Shown: positions 24,257 to 34,775, counted from the first letter of the stretch. The stretch is DNA of 64,000 nucleotides from Alcanivorax nanhaiticus (GCF_000756665.1 NZ_ARXV01000004.1:248001-312000); one strand, 5' to 3'. Program-made: numbers and translations. The notes: a model not told the origin generated them from the letters alone.

Positions 24257-25132
24257 TTATGAGTTAAAGGTGTCTGCGACCCGAACCGGCACAGGTTCTG
24301 GATCCACCACGATGTCTGCAGGAAGCCTTCCTGCTGGATCGCCATCCGCCTGAATCGGTTCGTCACCTGTTTCGCAGCTGATCGTGACCTGCTCGGCACG
24401 CAGACTGGCCACACCATCCATCTGCTCCATACGGCCAAACAACAAGGCCGTCAGGCAGCGCAGCAGGAACCGCACGCCCGGTTTCTGAAACAACAATACC
24501 TGCACCTGGGGCCGGAGGATATTGGCTTCACGGCTCAGCACGAAGCTACCACCATAGTGCTTGCCGTTAGTGACGATGGCAGAAAAACAGTCCAGCGGCC
24601 GACCATCTACCGCCACCCGGTAACGCTGCTCACCATAACGACGAATCTGGCTGAGCATGGACAGGGCATAGGCCAGCTTGCCAAAGCGCTCCTTGATACC
24701 CAGATCCACCGCATCCACAACCCAGGCATCATAGCCAATGCCACACATCATGATGAACCGCCGCCCATTAAGCCGGGCCGGCGTGATCATTACGCTTTTC
24801 CCCTGCACCACAACCCTTGCAGCCGCTTCCGGCTTCTTCGGCAATGCCAGTTCCTTGGCCAGCACATTGGCGGTGCCCGTAGCAAACACGCCCAGCGCCA
24901 CACCAGGCGCAATGCCGTTGAGCACCTCATTGGTGGTGCCGTCCCCGCCCACCGCCACAACACAGTCACCCTGATCCTCCCGCGACTGCAGGTATCGAGT
25001 GGCATCGTTGGGTCCGGTGGTGTGATACAACGTTACGCGTGCATTCAGACGCTCCAGTTCCGCCACAAAGCGACAAAGCAACGCCTCCCGGCCACCGCCT
25101 GCAGCCGGATTATAAATAACCGTGATATTCAT
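24257..25132 (-). CDS. Diacylglycerol/lipid kinase family protein (YegS/DgkB-like)
   Basis: 291 residues. The catalytic domain of the diacylglycerol kinase fold has the nucleotide motif GGDGTTNE at 62-69, an early YNPAAGGG at 7-14 and FATGTANVLAKEL around 83-95. Such enzymes phosphorylate diacylglycerol, phosphatidylglycerol or sphingosine-like lipids at the cytoplasmic membrane surface; the substrate is not predictable. It ends convergently with yhcB and has the Nif3 gene 54 bp upstream on the same strand, so the two may be co-transcribed. Confidence 0.92.
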   Translation of the reverse strand: MNITVIYNPAAGGGREALLCRFVAELERLNARVTLYHTTGPNDATRYLQSREDQGDCVVAVGGDGTTNEVLNGIAPGVALGVFATGTANVLAKELALPKKPEAAARVVVQGKSVMITPARLNGRRFIMMCGIGYDAWVVDAVDLGIKERFGKLAYALSMLSQIRRYGEQRYRVAVDGRPLDCFSAIVTNGKHYGGSFVLSREANILRPQVQVLLFQKPGVRFLLRCLTALLFGRMEQMDGVASLRAEQVTISCETGDEPIQADGDPAGRLPADIVVDPEPVPVRVADTFNS

Positions 25133-25186
25133 GAAAGAAAGGTATTCCTCGTCCTGCCACCGCCAGATGCGGTTAGCTCCGCCCGT

Positions 25187-25942
25187 CTAAGCCGGGTTAT
25201 CGATGTCGATAAAAATATGTTCAATACCGTGCTTGTCACTTAGCCATTGCCCCAGCGCCATTACCCCATAACGCTCAGTGGCGTGATGACCACAGGCAAA
25301 ATAGTGCATCCCGGTTTCGCGGGCAAAATGGGTGGTGGGTTCAGATATTTCACCACTGAGGTAAGCATCCACGCCTTTTTGCTGTGCCTGCTCAATAAAC
25401 CCCTGAGCGCCCCCTGTGCACCAGGCAATGGTTTCGATTTCATCCCCTGGATCACCCACATGCAAAGGCGTACGACCCAACACCGCTTCCACATGGCCAC
25501 AGAATTCATCGGCTGACATTGGGCTGTCCAGCCTGCCCACATTGCCAACCGGCATGGCGGACTCATCCAACCCCCCTTCCGTAATCAACCCCAGACGCCG
25601 GGCCAGCTGGGCATTGTTACCCAGGGTCGGGTGGGCATCCAGCGGCAGATGATACGCAAAAAGATTAATGTCATGCCGAAGCAGTGACTGCAGGCGCTGC
25701 TTCTTCATGCCGCGAACCTGCGGGTTTTCGCCTTTCCAGAAATAGCCATGATGGACAAGGATCGCATCGGCCTCCTCCACAATGGCAGCATCAATCAAAG
25801 CCTGACAGGCGGTAACGCCGCTGACCACCCGACGAATCTGCTCCTTGCCCTCCACTTGAAGACCATTGGGGCAGTAGTCCTGAAAACGGCCTGCCGACAG
25901 CTCCTGATCGAGCAGAGACAGCATATAATCGCGCTTGAGCAT
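25187..25942 (-). CDS. Nif3-like dinuclear metal centre protein (YbgI family)
   Basis: 251 residues. Metal-binding residues of the family are visible: HHGYFW with H64 and H65, the Asp/His of YHLPLDAHPTLGNN, and GHHATERYG near the C-terminus. Family members are hexameric rings with two metals per subunit. GTP cyclohydrolase 1 type 2 is a frequent database name but activity is unproven for most. The ATG (MLKRDYM) is set by the conserved N-terminus. In Pseudomonas the same gene lies beside algW, as here (divergent). Confidence 0.93.
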   Translation of the reverse strand: MLKRDYMLSLLDQELSAGRFQDYCPNGLQVEGKEQIRRVVSGVTACQALIDAAIVEEADAILVHHGYFWKGENPQVRGMKKQRLQSLLRHDINLFAYHLPLDAHPTLGNNAQLARRLGLITEGGLDESAMPVGNVGRLDSPMSADEFCGHVEAVLGRTPLHVGDPGDEIETIAWCTGGAQGFIEQAQQKGVDAYLSGEISEPTTHFARETGMHYFACGHHATERYGVMALGQWLSDKHGIEHIFIDIDNPA

Positions 25943-26132
25943 GGCACCTACCGGGCAATATCCTGAATTCCGGGGGCTGCAGCCGCCGCATGGCGGTAGA
26001 ATTTAACCGCTGCAGGCCCTACTATGCGCGCAGTTTACCTATCCGGGCCGGCTCTTGTCTCGCCAACAGACAGACAAGACGACCCAATAGCTGGCTAATA
26101 ACAGGTCAGCCATATCAACGGGGGCACATTCG

Positions 26133-27230
26133 GTGGTCAGAGTGATTCGTTTCTTTGCTGGACCCATTTTCGCCGGCCTGGCGGTGGGGCTGGCTGTGCT
26201 CTGGTGGTACGAATGGGGTCCCAGCGCCAGCCCGGCGAAGAATGACACAGGCGTCGCCAGCTATTCCGGTGCGGTGAATCATGCCGCGCCTGCGGTAGTG
26301 AATATCTATACCACCCAGATCGTCACCAGTGATGATGACGCGGAAGCTCCGCTATTCAACAATTTCATGGAGCAACCGCGCCGGGAGCGCGCCCTGAGTA
26401 GTTTGGGTTCGGGCGTTATTGTGGACGACAGCGGCTACATTTTGACCAGCTACCACGTTATTCGCGATGCCGATGAGATTCTGGTGGCGCTGCGCGATGG
26501 CCGCGACAGCCCGGCACGGGTGGTCGGCACCGACCCGGAAACGGATCTGGCCCTGCTCCACATTGCCCTGGAAGACCTGCCGGAGGTCGAGCTGAATGGT
26601 AATGGCCCTGTTCAGGTAGGGGATGTGGTGCTCGCCATCGGCAACCCGCTGGGCGTTGGCCAAACCGTCTCCATGGGCATCGTCAGCGCCACCGGGCGCA
26701 GCCACCTGGGTATCGCCACCTTCGAAAACTTTATCCAGACCGATGCGGCCATCAACCGTGGCAACTCCGGCGGAGCACTCATCGACACCAACGGCCACCT
26801 GATCGGTATCAACACTGCCATCTTGTCCGCCGACGGTAGCTGGCAGGGCATCGGATTTGCCACCCCCGCCTCTATTGCCAACGAAGTGATGACCGACTTG
26901 ATCGAGCACGGCCGGGTAATTCGCGGCTACCTTGGCGTCACCGTGCAGGATATGACCCCTTCACTGGCGGAAAGCTTTGGTATTGATGACGTCCGTGGTG
27001 GCGTTGTCACCGCCGTGGTCGTGGATAGCCCGGCCCACAAGGGCGGATTACAACCAGGGGATGTGCTGGTAGGCGTTAACGGAGACCCGATGGCGGACGG
27101 CTATGAAGCCATGAACCGCATCGCCGGCATGAAGCCAAACCAGGATGTCACCCTGGACATCATCCGCAACCGCCAGCCCATGAGTGTGGACGTGATCATC
27201 GGCACCCGCCCACCGGCGGAGACGGAATAG
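26133..27230 (+). CDS. algW: Periplasmic serine protease AlgW (DegS-like)
   Basis: 365 residues. N-terminal membrane anchor at about 5-25, a trypsin-like protease domain with catalytic triad H108 (SYHVI), D138 (ETDLALL) and S212 (RGNSGGAL), then one PDZ domain (about 265-355). AlgW/DegS senses misfolded outer-membrane proteins through the PDZ domain and starts the cleavage of the anti-sigma factor (MucA/RseA) that frees the envelope-stress sigma factor. The start is a GTG at 26133 with GGGGG eight bases upstream. It is located next to hisC-hisD-hisG as in Pseudomonas. One PDZ domain and the anchor distinguish it from DegP. Confidence 0.95.
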   Translation: MVRVIRFFAGPIFAGLAVGLAVLWWYEWGPSASPAKNDTGVASYSGAVNHAAPAVVNIYTTQIVTSDDDAEAPLFNNFMEQPRRERALSSLGSGVIVDDSGYILTSYHVIRDADEILVALRDGRDSPARVVGTDPETDLALLHIALEDLPEVELNGNGPVQVGDVVLAIGNPLGVGQTVSMGIVSATGRSHLGIATFENFIQTDAAINRGNSGGALIDTNGHLIGINTAILSADGSWQGIGFATPASIANEVMTDLIEHGRVIRGYLGVTVQDMTPSLAESFGIDDVRGGVVTAVVVDSPAHKGGLQPGDVLVGVNGDPMADGYEAMNRIAGMKPNQDVTLDIIRNRQPMSVDVIIGTRPPAETE

Positions 27231-27279
27231 GAAATGCGGCACGCCTGGGGCCGGATGCCTGATTGTTGCTTTTTGATTG

Positions 27280-27364
27280 TCGAAACTCGGTACTCGAAAC
27301 TCGCCTCTGGAATCCTTACCTCTCACCAAGGCGAGGATCGCGTGCAGGCAAGCTCTTACAGCAA
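27280..27364. repeat. Family B half-element joined to a REP-like sequence
   Basis: The first part (TCGAAACTCGGTACTCGAAA) is the right arm of family B, made of CTCGGTA and CTCGAAA heptamers. It is followed by the same CTCTGGAATCCTTACC spacer and an inverted REP-like sequence (on the minus strand TGCTGTAAGAGCTTGCCTGC, 27345-27364) found at 14937-15024. The left arm is missing. The REP-like part overlaps the last codons and stop codon of hisC. Confidence 0.8.
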
Positions 27365-28414
27365 CGTATCCAGCGCCTCGATCAATGCCTGGTTCTGCTC
27401 CGGGGTGCCCACCGTGATGCGCAGGTAATCGGCGATGCGCTCGGGCTTGCCGAAGTGACGGACGATGACACCTTGCTCTCGCAAGCCTTTCGCCAGACTT
27501 TCACCGCTGTGTTGCGGATGCCGGGTAAAAATAAAGTTGGCTGCCGAAGGCAGGTTTGCAAAACCTCGTTGAGCCAGTGCTTTGTTCAGCAACTCGCGCT
27601 GGCTGATGACCAACCCACAGCCTTTCTCAAACCATTCCTGGTCTTCAAACGCAGCAGCCCCTGCAGCAATCGCCAGCCGATCCAGCGGGTAGGAGTTGAA
27701 GCTGTCCTTGATGCGATTGAGGCCATCAATCAATGCCGCATCCCCAACAGCCAGACCGATGCGCAACCCCGCCAGGGAGCGAGATTTGGACAAGGTCTGG
27801 GTAACCAGCAAATTCGGGTACTGGTTGATCAGGCTGATCGCGCTTTCACCACCGAAATCAATGTAGGCTTCATCCACCACCACCAGAGACTCTGTGTTGG
27901 CTTTCAGCAAACGCTCGATCTCGCTCAGCGGCAGCAGGCGCCCCGTAGGCGCATTGGGATTAGGGAAGATAATGCCGCCATTGGGCTTGAGATAATCATC
28001 AACCGCAATGGCCAGATCCTGATCCAGCGCCACCGGTTCATAATCAATCTGGTATAGCCCGCAGTACACCTTGTAGAAGCTGTAGGTAATATCAGGAAAC
28101 AGCAGCGGCTTGTCTTGCTTGAAGAAGCCCAGAAACAGGTGCGCCAACACTTCATCAGAGCCATTGCCGACAAACACCTGGTCGCGCTGCACACCGTAGT
28201 AGGACGCGATGGCGTCCTTGAGCTGGCTGCTGTCAGGATCCGGATACAGGCGCAGGCGCTCATCCGCTTCGCCCCGAATCACGTCCAGCACTTTCGGTGA
28301 CGGACCCAGTGGATGCTCGTTGGTATTCAGCTTCACCAGCTTGCTCATCTTCGGCTGCTCACCCGGCACATAGGGCTCCAGCTGATGAACAAAATCACTC
28401 CAGTATTTGCTCAT
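27356..28414 (-). CDS. hisC: Histidinol-phosphate aminotransferase
   Basis: 352 residues, PLP fold type I. The PLP lysine is K210 in [14 protein letters not shown], the Asp that holds the pyridine nitrogen is in [10 protein letters not shown] (about 178-187), and the N-terminal [12 protein letters not shown] is typical. The enzyme transaminates imidazole-acetol phosphate to histidinol phosphate. It follows hisD, separated by a family C repeat rather than the short gap usual in his operons. The final Leu codons and TAA stop lie inside a REP-like sequence, suggesting the repeat replaced or defined the gene's end. Confidence 0.97.
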   Translation of the reverse strand: MSKYWSDFVHQLEPYVPGEQPKMSKLVKLNTNEHPLGPSPKVLDVIRGEADERLRLYPDPDSSQLKDAIASYYGVQRDQVFVGNGSDEVLAHLFLGFFKQDKPLLFPDITYSFYKVYCGLYQIDYEPVALDQDLAIAVDDYLKPNGGIIFPNPNAPTGRLLPLSEIERLLKANTESLVVVDEAYIDFGGESAISLINQYPNLLVTQTLSKSRSLAGLRIGLAVGDAALIDGLNRIKDSFNSYPLDRLAIAAGAAAFEDQEWFEKGCGLVISQRELLNKALAQRGFANLPSAANFIFTRHPQHSGESLAKGLREQGVIVRHFGKPERIADYLRITVGTPEQNQALIEALDTLL

Positions 28415-28445
28415 AACCTTTCAAACCGTAAAAAGCAAAGATGTT

Positions 28446-28563
28446 GTTTTACCACAGAGTTCACCGAGATCATTGAGCAAAACACCAAGCCCCTGAATCA
28501 CAGAAGAAGCCAGAGCGAGCGCATGGTTTTATCTCTGTGGCCTCTGTGTTCTCTGTGGTGAAA
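28446..28563. repeat. Dispersed inverted repeat, family C, copy 1
   Basis: Left arm 28446-28477 and right arm 28533-28563. Arms are built from 9-bp units of the form CACAGAGTT, CACCGAGAT, CATTGAG on the left, and CTCTGTGGC, CTCTGTGTT, CTCTGTGGTG on the right. It occupies the entire space between hisC and hisD and begins directly after the hisD stop codon. Confidence 0.85.
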
Positions 28564-29862
28564 TTATTTCTTGATTCTAAATTCCGCACTGCGCGCATGG
28601 GCGGTGAGGCTTTCGCCTCGCGCCAACGGGGATGCGATGGCCGCCAGGCTGCTGGCACCTTCCGGGGAACAGCCAATCAGAGAGCTGCGCTTCTGGAAAT
28701 CATAGACCCCCAGCGGCGAAGAAAACCGCGCAGTGGCACTGGTGGGCAGCACGTGATTCGGGCCGGCACAGTAATCGCCCAGTGCTTCCGGAGTGTGGCG
28801 CCCCAGAAAAATGGCACCGGCATGGCGGATCTTTTTGGCCCACTCTTCGGCGTTATCGATGGACAGCTCCAGATGCTCGGAGGCGATGGTATTGGCGATC
28901 TCGATGGCTTCGTCCAGATCCTTTACCTGAATCAGGGCTCCACGGTTTTTCATGGAGGTACGAATGATAGTTTCCCTCTCCAGCGTCTGAACCAGCTTTT
29001 CCATGGAATCGGCCACCTGCTTCAGATAGTCCTCTTCCGGGCACACCAGAATCGCCTGAGCTTCTTCATCGTGTTCAGCCTGGGAAAACAGATCCATGGC
29101 GATCCAGTCCGGATCGGTCTTGCCGTCACACACCACCAGGATTTCGGAGGGGCCGGCGATCATGTCGATACCCACCTTGCCGAATACCTGGCGCTTGGCT
29201 TCCGCCACAAAGATATTGCCGGGGCCAACGATCTTGTCCACCGCAGGCACCGTATCAGTGCCATAGGCCAACGCCGCCACCGCCTGGGCACCCCCTACTG
29301 AGATAAAGCGATCCACGCCAGCAATGGCTGCCGCCGCCAGCACCATGTCATTGAGTTCGCCGCCCGGAGCAGGAGACACCATGATGATTTCGGCAACGCC
29401 CGCCACCTTGGCAGGCAAGGCATTCATCAACACCGAGCTGGGATAAGCCGCTTTGCCACCGGGCACATAGATGCCAGCACGATCCAGCGGGGTCACCTGC
29501 TGACCGAGCAGGGTGCCGTCCGCCTCACGGTAACTCCAGGAGTCCTGTTTCTGTTTTTCGTGGTAGCTGCGCACGCGCTCGGCGGCAGCTTCCAGTGCTT
29601 CACGCTGTGAAGCGGGAATACGCGCCAGCGCCGCCTGCAACTGCTCCGGGCCCACCACCAGCTCAGCAGCAGACGCCACCTCACGACGGTCGAATTTGAC
29701 GGTGTACTCCACCAGCGCCTCGTCACCACGACGGGCCACATCGTGGACAATGCCATGCACCAGCCCGGTCACTTCCGCATCGCGCTCCTCAGACCAGGCG
29801 GTCAGCGCGGTGAGCTGCGTATTGAAGTCCGCATCTTGGGAATTGAGCCAGGTGGTTTCCAT
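28564..29862 (-). CDS. hisD: Histidinol dehydrogenase
   Basis: 432 residues, the expected length. It catalyses the last two steps of histidine synthesis, oxidising histidinol to histidine with two NAD. The family signature around [30 protein letters not shown] is present in the middle (quoted here only in part: [14 protein letters not shown]), and the zinc-site segments AEHDEEAQ and [12 protein letters not shown] are seen. It lies between two family C repeats that separate it from hisG and hisC; order hisG-hisD-hisC downstream of murA is as in Pseudomonas. Confidence 0.98.
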   Translation of the reverse strand: METTWLNSQDADFNTQLTALTAWSEERDAEVTGLVHGIVHDVARRGDEALVEYTVKFDRREVASAAELVVGPEQLQAALARIPASQREALEAAAERVRSYHEKQKQDSWSYREADGTLLGQQVTPLDRAGIYVPGGKAAYPSSVLMNALPAKVAGVAEIIMVSPAPGGELNDMVLAAAAIAGVDRFISVGGAQAVAALAYGTDTVPAVDKIVGPGNIFVAEAKRQVFGKVGIDMIAGPSEILVVCDGKTDPDWIAMDLFSQAEHDEEAQAILVCPEEDYLKQVADSMEKLVQTLERETIIRTSMKNRGALIQVKDLDEAIEIANTIASEHLELSIDNAEEWAKKIRHAGAIFLGRHTPEALGDYCAGPNHVLPTSATARFSSPLGVYDFQKRSSLIGCSPEGASSLAAIASPLARGESLTAHARSAEFRIKK

Positions 29863-29897
29863 GCTTGAGTACCGTAAAAGTCAGAATCAAAGTCCAG

Positions 29898-30031
29898 TTT
29901 TACCACAGAGGGCACAGAGTTCACTGAGGGAAAAACCTGATATTTTCTATCGCCGGGATCAGCAGAAACTCTCGCCTCCTCAATGAAGGAAGTTTTTTAC
30001 TCTGCGCTCTCTGTGATCTCTGTGGTGAAAA
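29898..30031. repeat. Dispersed inverted repeat, family C, copy 2
   Basis: Left arm 29898-29929 (ACCACAGAGGGCACAGAGTT, then CACTGAGG) and right arm 30001-30031 (CTCTGCGCT, CTCTGTGAT, CTCTGTGG). The central 70 bp is unrelated to copy 1. It fills the hisD-hisG gap, 36 bp before the hisD start and 22 bp after the hisG stop on the minus strand. Confidence 0.85.
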
Positions 30032-30052
30032 ACGCTTTTGCTCTTTTCTGGA

Positions 30053-30697
30053 CTACTCTTTACGCGACGCGACGGCCTCGCCCAGCTTGTCCAGGATGGC
30101 CTGGATATCCGCGTGACGGGTTTTCATGCTGGCGCGATTGACGATCACACGAGTGGAGATATGGGCGATCAGCTCGGTGGGCTCCAGACCGTTGGCGCGC
30201 AGAGTGTTACCGGTATCGACGATATCCACGATGCGGTCCGCCAGCCCTACCAGCGGTGCCAGCTCCATGGCACCGTACAGTTTGATCACTTCCGCCTGCT
30301 TGCCCTGTTCAGCAAAGTAAGCCTTGGCCACGTTAACGAACTTGGTGGCCACACGCAGGCGCCCCCCCACTTCCGGGGCATTATTCACTGCCGCCACCAT
30401 CAGCTTGCAGCGGGCAATATTCAGATCCAGCGGCTCAAACACACCATCTGCGCCGTGCTCCATCAGCACATCCTTGCCTGCCACACCAATATCGGCCGCA
30501 CCGTGTTGCACATAAGGCGGCACATCAGTGGCACGGATAATGATGATCTTCACGTCATCACGGGTGGTGTCGAAGATCAGCTTGCGCGAAGCAGACGGAT
30601 CTTCCAGCAGTTCAATCCCGGCGGCTTTCAACAGCGGCAGGGTTTCCTTGAGGATACGCCCTTTTGAGAGGGCGATGGTCAACGGTTTCTGAGACAT
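30053..30697 (-). CDS. hisG: ATP phosphoribosyltransferase, short (HisG-S) form
   Basis: 214 residues, lacking the C-terminal ACT-like regulatory domain of long HisG; the short form needs HisZ as regulatory partner, which is not in this window. It joins ATP and PRPP as the first step of histidine synthesis. PRPP-site segment [14 protein letters not shown] (about 160-173) and N-terminal [10 protein letters not shown] are clear. It follows murA by 15 bp, so histidine and peptidoglycan precursor genes share an operon, as in Pseudomonas. Confidence 0.97.
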   Translation of the reverse strand: MSQKPLTIALSKGRILKETLPLLKAAGIELLEDPSASRKLIFDTTRDDVKIIIIRATDVPPYVQHGAADIGVAGKDVLMEHGADGVFEPLDLNIARCKLMVAAVNNAPEVGGRLRVATKFVNVAKAYFAEQGKQAEVIKLYGAMELAPLVGLADRIVDIVDTGNTLRANGLEPTELIAHISTRVIVNRASMKTRHADIQAILDKLGEAVASRKE

Positions 30698-30712
30698 ATT
30701 CTTCAGCCAGAC

Positions 30713-31984
<1,272 letters not shown>

Positions 31985-32016
31985 CTAGGCTTGTCTTGAG
32001 AGGCCCGGCGTGAAAC

Positions 32017-32271
32017 TCAGGCCAGCCCCATATTCTGGGCTTTTTCCCACTCGGCGGGGGTAAAGGTGATGATCTGCACCGCGTGGATGGTATTGCTCTG
32101 GATCTGCTCGTTGATGGTGGCATACACCAGCTGCTGCTTTTTCACTGGCATCAGACCCGCGAAGGCCTCTGATACCACGCGAATCTGGAAACGGTCACCG
32201 CCACCTTCCACGACCACATCGGCATCGTCGAAGCCGGCTTCCACCAGCGCTTTTACCTCTTCCGGATTCAT
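32017..32271 (-). CDS. ibaG: BolA family protein IbaG
   Basis: 84 residues forming one BolA domain, with the invariant His in TIHAVQIIT near position 65. BolA/IbaG proteins bind monothiol glutaredoxins and 2Fe-2S clusters; E. coli IbaG is linked to acid stress and is encoded beside murA. The ATG at 32271 has GAAGGAG directly upstream at good spacing and matches family N-termini; a longer reading frame upstream is not conserved. It sits between mlaC and murA, with 155 bp to mlaC where mlaB would be expected. Confidence 0.95.
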   Translation of the reverse strand: MNPEEVKALVEAGFDDADVVVEGGGDRFQIRVVSEAFAGLMPVKKQQLVYATINEQIQSNTIHAVQIITFTPAEWEKAQNMGLA

Positions 32272-32426
32272 GTTGGCTCCTTCTAATGGGGCAACCGGGG
32301 CATTACAGGAATGTGCGCCCCAAACAGCACAGGAGCGGGCTGGCTTACCAACCCGCTCCATCTCTCAGGGGCGCAATAATACGCGAGCCGTCGCAGCCTT
32401 GCCACGGCACCAGCCTCAAGGGGACC

Positions 32427-33080
32427 TCAAGCGTCGCCAGCCTCGGCCTGCTTGTCCTCGATACCGGCATCAATCTTGGCGTCCGCGCTCCAGTTATCGA
32501 TTACCTTGTCGATATCACCATACTCCTGCATGCCCTGGGCAAACTGGCTCTTGAAGGTATCCGCCAGGTCCAGTCCATTCACATAGACATTGATGACCTT
32601 CCACTGCTCATCACGGGAAAACAGGGTATAGAAAATCGGGATAGTCTTGCCGGTATTGGTCTGCACTTCCATGCGCACGCGAGCATAATCACCACGCAGA
32701 TCCCCGTCCTGTATGGGCAGGGTGGTGATTTGCTGCCCGTCATACAGCGTAATCCCTGAAGCATAGGTATTGATCAGGCTGTTCTTGAACACATCCAGAA
32801 AACGGTATTTCTGCTCCTTGCTGGACGGGCCGAAATAATCCCCCATGACCATACGGGTGATACGCTTGAAATCCACCAGGTCCACCAGCTCTTCGCGCAC
32901 CATTTCCCGGGCCAATTCCGGGTTTGCCTCAAGCTGCTCTCTCTCAGCATCAATCCGCGAGGTCATGCGCTCCACCGCATCGATTACCACCTGCCGTGGA
33001 TCTGTCTGTGCTTGAGCCAACGCTGCGAGCGCCATCAGGATCAGCGCCACCGCTGCAGCAAATCGTCGTTGTTGTTGCAT
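32427..33080 (-). CDS. mlaC: Phospholipid-binding periplasmic protein MlaC (Ttg2D)
   Basis: 217 residues. Signal peptide to about 24 (AQA), then the MlaC/Ttg2 domain with VDFKRITRMVMGDY and the typical FKNSLINTYASGI. MlaC shuttles phospholipid between the MlaA-porin complex at the outer membrane and the MlaFEDB transporter in the inner membrane. An acidic tail of about 20 residues follows the domain. The ATG has AGGGAG at good spacing. Unusually, mlaF, mlaE and mlaD are not upstream and mlaB is not downstream; the gene is directly divergent from kdsD. Confidence 0.95.
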   Translation of the reverse strand: MQQQRRFAAAVALILMALAALAQAQTDPRQVVIDAVERMTSRIDAEREQLEANPELAREMVREELVDLVDFKRITRMVMGDYFGPSSKEQKYRFLDVFKNSLINTYASGITLYDGQQITTLPIQDGDLRGDYARVRMEVQTNTGKTIPIFYTLFSRDEQWKVINVYVNGLDLADTFKSQFAQGMQEYGDIDKVIDNWSADAKIDAGIEDKQAEAGDA

Positions 33081-33280
33081 CCATTATCTCCCTGTCATCA
33101 TCGGGCGGTTTTACGGGGTTACTCCGCCGCTGTCCAGAACCAGTCTGAAGTATTGGAGTCACAACAAGGGCGAACAGTTCCAAAAGGCTGCAGACCCAGC
33201 CCGCCAATGGCCCTGGAGGTGCATCGAAACAGCCGGGAAGCACAACGCCATTTTGGGGCACCCCCACGCCGTTTGACGTG

Positions 33281-33286
33281 TATAAT
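33281..33286 (+). promoter_or_regulatory. -10 box of the kdsD-lpt operon
   Basis: A perfect TATAAT preceded by GTG lies 24 bp before the kdsD ATG. No good -35 is present at 17 bp, so the promoter may need an activator or an upstream TG. The rest of the mlaC-kdsD gap (33081-33280) holds no recognisable gene or gene remnant. Confidence 0.5.
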
Positions 33287-33309
33287 CGCCGCAATTACAG
33301 GGAGATTGC

Positions 33310-34278
33310 ATGAGTCACAACCATATAAGTGTCGGTCAGCGAGTACTGGATATCGAGGCCCGCGCCGTCAACGCACTGAAAGACAGCCTCGACGATCAGT
33401 TTTCCGCCGCCTGCGAACAGATGCTGAAAGCCAAGGGGCGCGTCATCGTTACCGGCATGGGTAAAAGCGGCCATGTGGGCAGCAAGCTGGCAGCCACCCT
33501 GGCCAGCACCGGCACCCCTTCTTTCTTTGTGCACCCTGGCGAGGCCTCCCACGGCGATCTGGGCATGATCACCGCTGATGACGTGGTGCTCGCGCTGTCC
33601 AACTCAGGGGAGACCGCCGAGGTACTGGCCATCCTGCCGGTGATCAAACGCAAGGGCACCGTCCTGATCGGCATGACCGGCCGTCCCTCCTCTACCCTGG
33701 CGCAACTTTCCGACGTTCATCTCACCGTCGCAGTGAGTGAAGAGGCCTGCCCTCACAATCTCGCCCCCACTTCCTCCACTACCGCGGCGCTGGCCATGGG
33801 GGATGCGCTGGCGATTGCGCTGCTGGAAGCCCGCGGCTTTACCGCTGAGGACTTTGCCCTCAGTCACCCCGGAGGCAGCCTGGGCCGCCGCCTGCTACTC
33901 AAGGTGGATGACATCATGCACGCTGGAGATACCCTGCCCGCGGTATCGACCAACACCAGCTTCAGCGACGCGCTACTGGAAATGACAGCCAAAGGGCTCG
34001 GCATGACTGCCGTGATCGCCGATGACGGCACCCTCGCCGGGATCTTCACCGATGGAGACCTGCGTCGCCTGCTGGACCGGGATCTGGATATTCGCAAGGC
34101 CAGCATTGCCGACGTGATGGTGACCAACCCCATCACCATCGCCAGCGGCCACTTGGCAGCCGAGGCCCTACAAATCATGGAAAGCCGAACGATTAATGGC
34201 CTGGTGGTACTGGATGCCGATCGCAAGCCGATCGGCGCTTTTAACATGCAGGACCTGCTACGAGCCGGGGTGGTGTAA
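33310..34278 (+). CDS. kdsD: D-arabinose-5-phosphate isomerase KdsD
   Basis: 322 residues: an N-terminal SIS domain (about 40-175, with TGMGKSGHVGSKLAATLAST cut to its core GMGKSGHVG, and LSNSGET) and two CBS domains (about 205-322). It converts ribulose 5-phosphate to arabinose 5-phosphate, the precursor of KDO in LPS. AGGGAG precedes the ATG. First gene of kdsD-kdsC-lptC-lptA-lptB; its stop overlaps the kdsC start by one base. Confidence 0.98.
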   Translation: MSHNHISVGQRVLDIEARAVNALKDSLDDQFSAACEQMLKAKGRVIVTGMGKSGHVGSKLAATLASTGTPSFFVHPGEASHGDLGMITADDVVLALSNSGETAEVLAILPVIKRKGTVLIGMTGRPSSTLAQLSDVHLTVAVSEEACPHNLAPTSSTTAALAMGDALAIALLEARGFTAEDFALSHPGGSLGRRLLLKVDDIMHAGDTLPAVSTNTSFSDALLEMTAKGLGMTAVIADDGTLAGIFTDGDLRRLLDRDLDIRKASIADVMVTNPITIASGHLAAEALQIMESRTINGLVVLDADRKPIGAFNMQDLLRAGVV

Positions 34279-34775
34279 TGCAGATTTCATCCATTGATGC
34301 CCAAAATCTGCGCCTGATGGCCTTCGATGTGGACGGCGTAATGACCGACGGGCGCATCTATTTCACTGAAAACGGCGAAGCCATCAAGGTGTTCAACACC
34401 CTGGATGGCCACGGCCTGAAAAAACTGGCCGCCAGCGGCGTCACCCTTGCCATCATTACTGGCCGCAACACCCCTATGGTGGCCAGGCGCGCCGCCGATC
34501 TGGGCATCGAACATGTCATTCAGGGGCGCGAAGACAAAGGTGTGGCACTGGCCGATCTGGCTCAACAGCTAGGTGTGGCCGCCAGCGAAACCGGTTACGC
34601 GGGTGACGACGAGCCAGACGTGAGCGCCCTTGAATGGGCGCAGCTGAGCTTTGCTCCAGCCAACGCCCATGACTGCGCCAAGCAGGCGGCAGACCACCAC
34701 ACTCAGCGCCGTGGCGGCGAAGGCGCCGTTCGCGAAATCTGCGATGCCATCCTCATCCAACGAGGTGCGGCATGA
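34278..34775 (+). CDS. kdsC: 3-deoxy-D-manno-octulosonate 8-phosphate phosphatase KdsC
   Basis: 165 residues, a HAD phosphatase without cap. Nucleophile and acid are D17 and D19 in FDVDGVMTDGR; the later motifs IITGRN and GDDEPDV are present (the latter reads YAGDDEPDVSAL). KdsC removes phosphate from KDO-8-phosphate, releasing KDO for LPS inner core. The family normally forms tetramers. Its stop overlaps lptC by 4 bases, indicating coupled translation. Confidence 0.97.
   Translation: MQISSIDAQNLRLMAFDVDGVMTDGRIYFTENGEAIKVFNTLDGHGLKKLAASGVTLAIITGRNTPMVARRAADLGIEHVIQGREDKGVALADLAQQLGVAASETGYAGDDEPDVSALEWAQLSFAPANAHDCAKQAADHHTQRRGGEGAVREICDAILIQRGAA

Noticed and set aside
28446..30031. CRISPR-like array in the his region
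   Set aside because: The repeats are inverted pairs of degenerate 9-bp units with long unique cores, not regular direct repeats with equal spacers; no cas genes.
32950..33294. Open frame of 114 codons upstream of mlaC, considered as a remnant of mlaD or mlaB
   Set aside because: Its translation shows no MCE or STAS motif and half of it overlaps mlaC out of frame.
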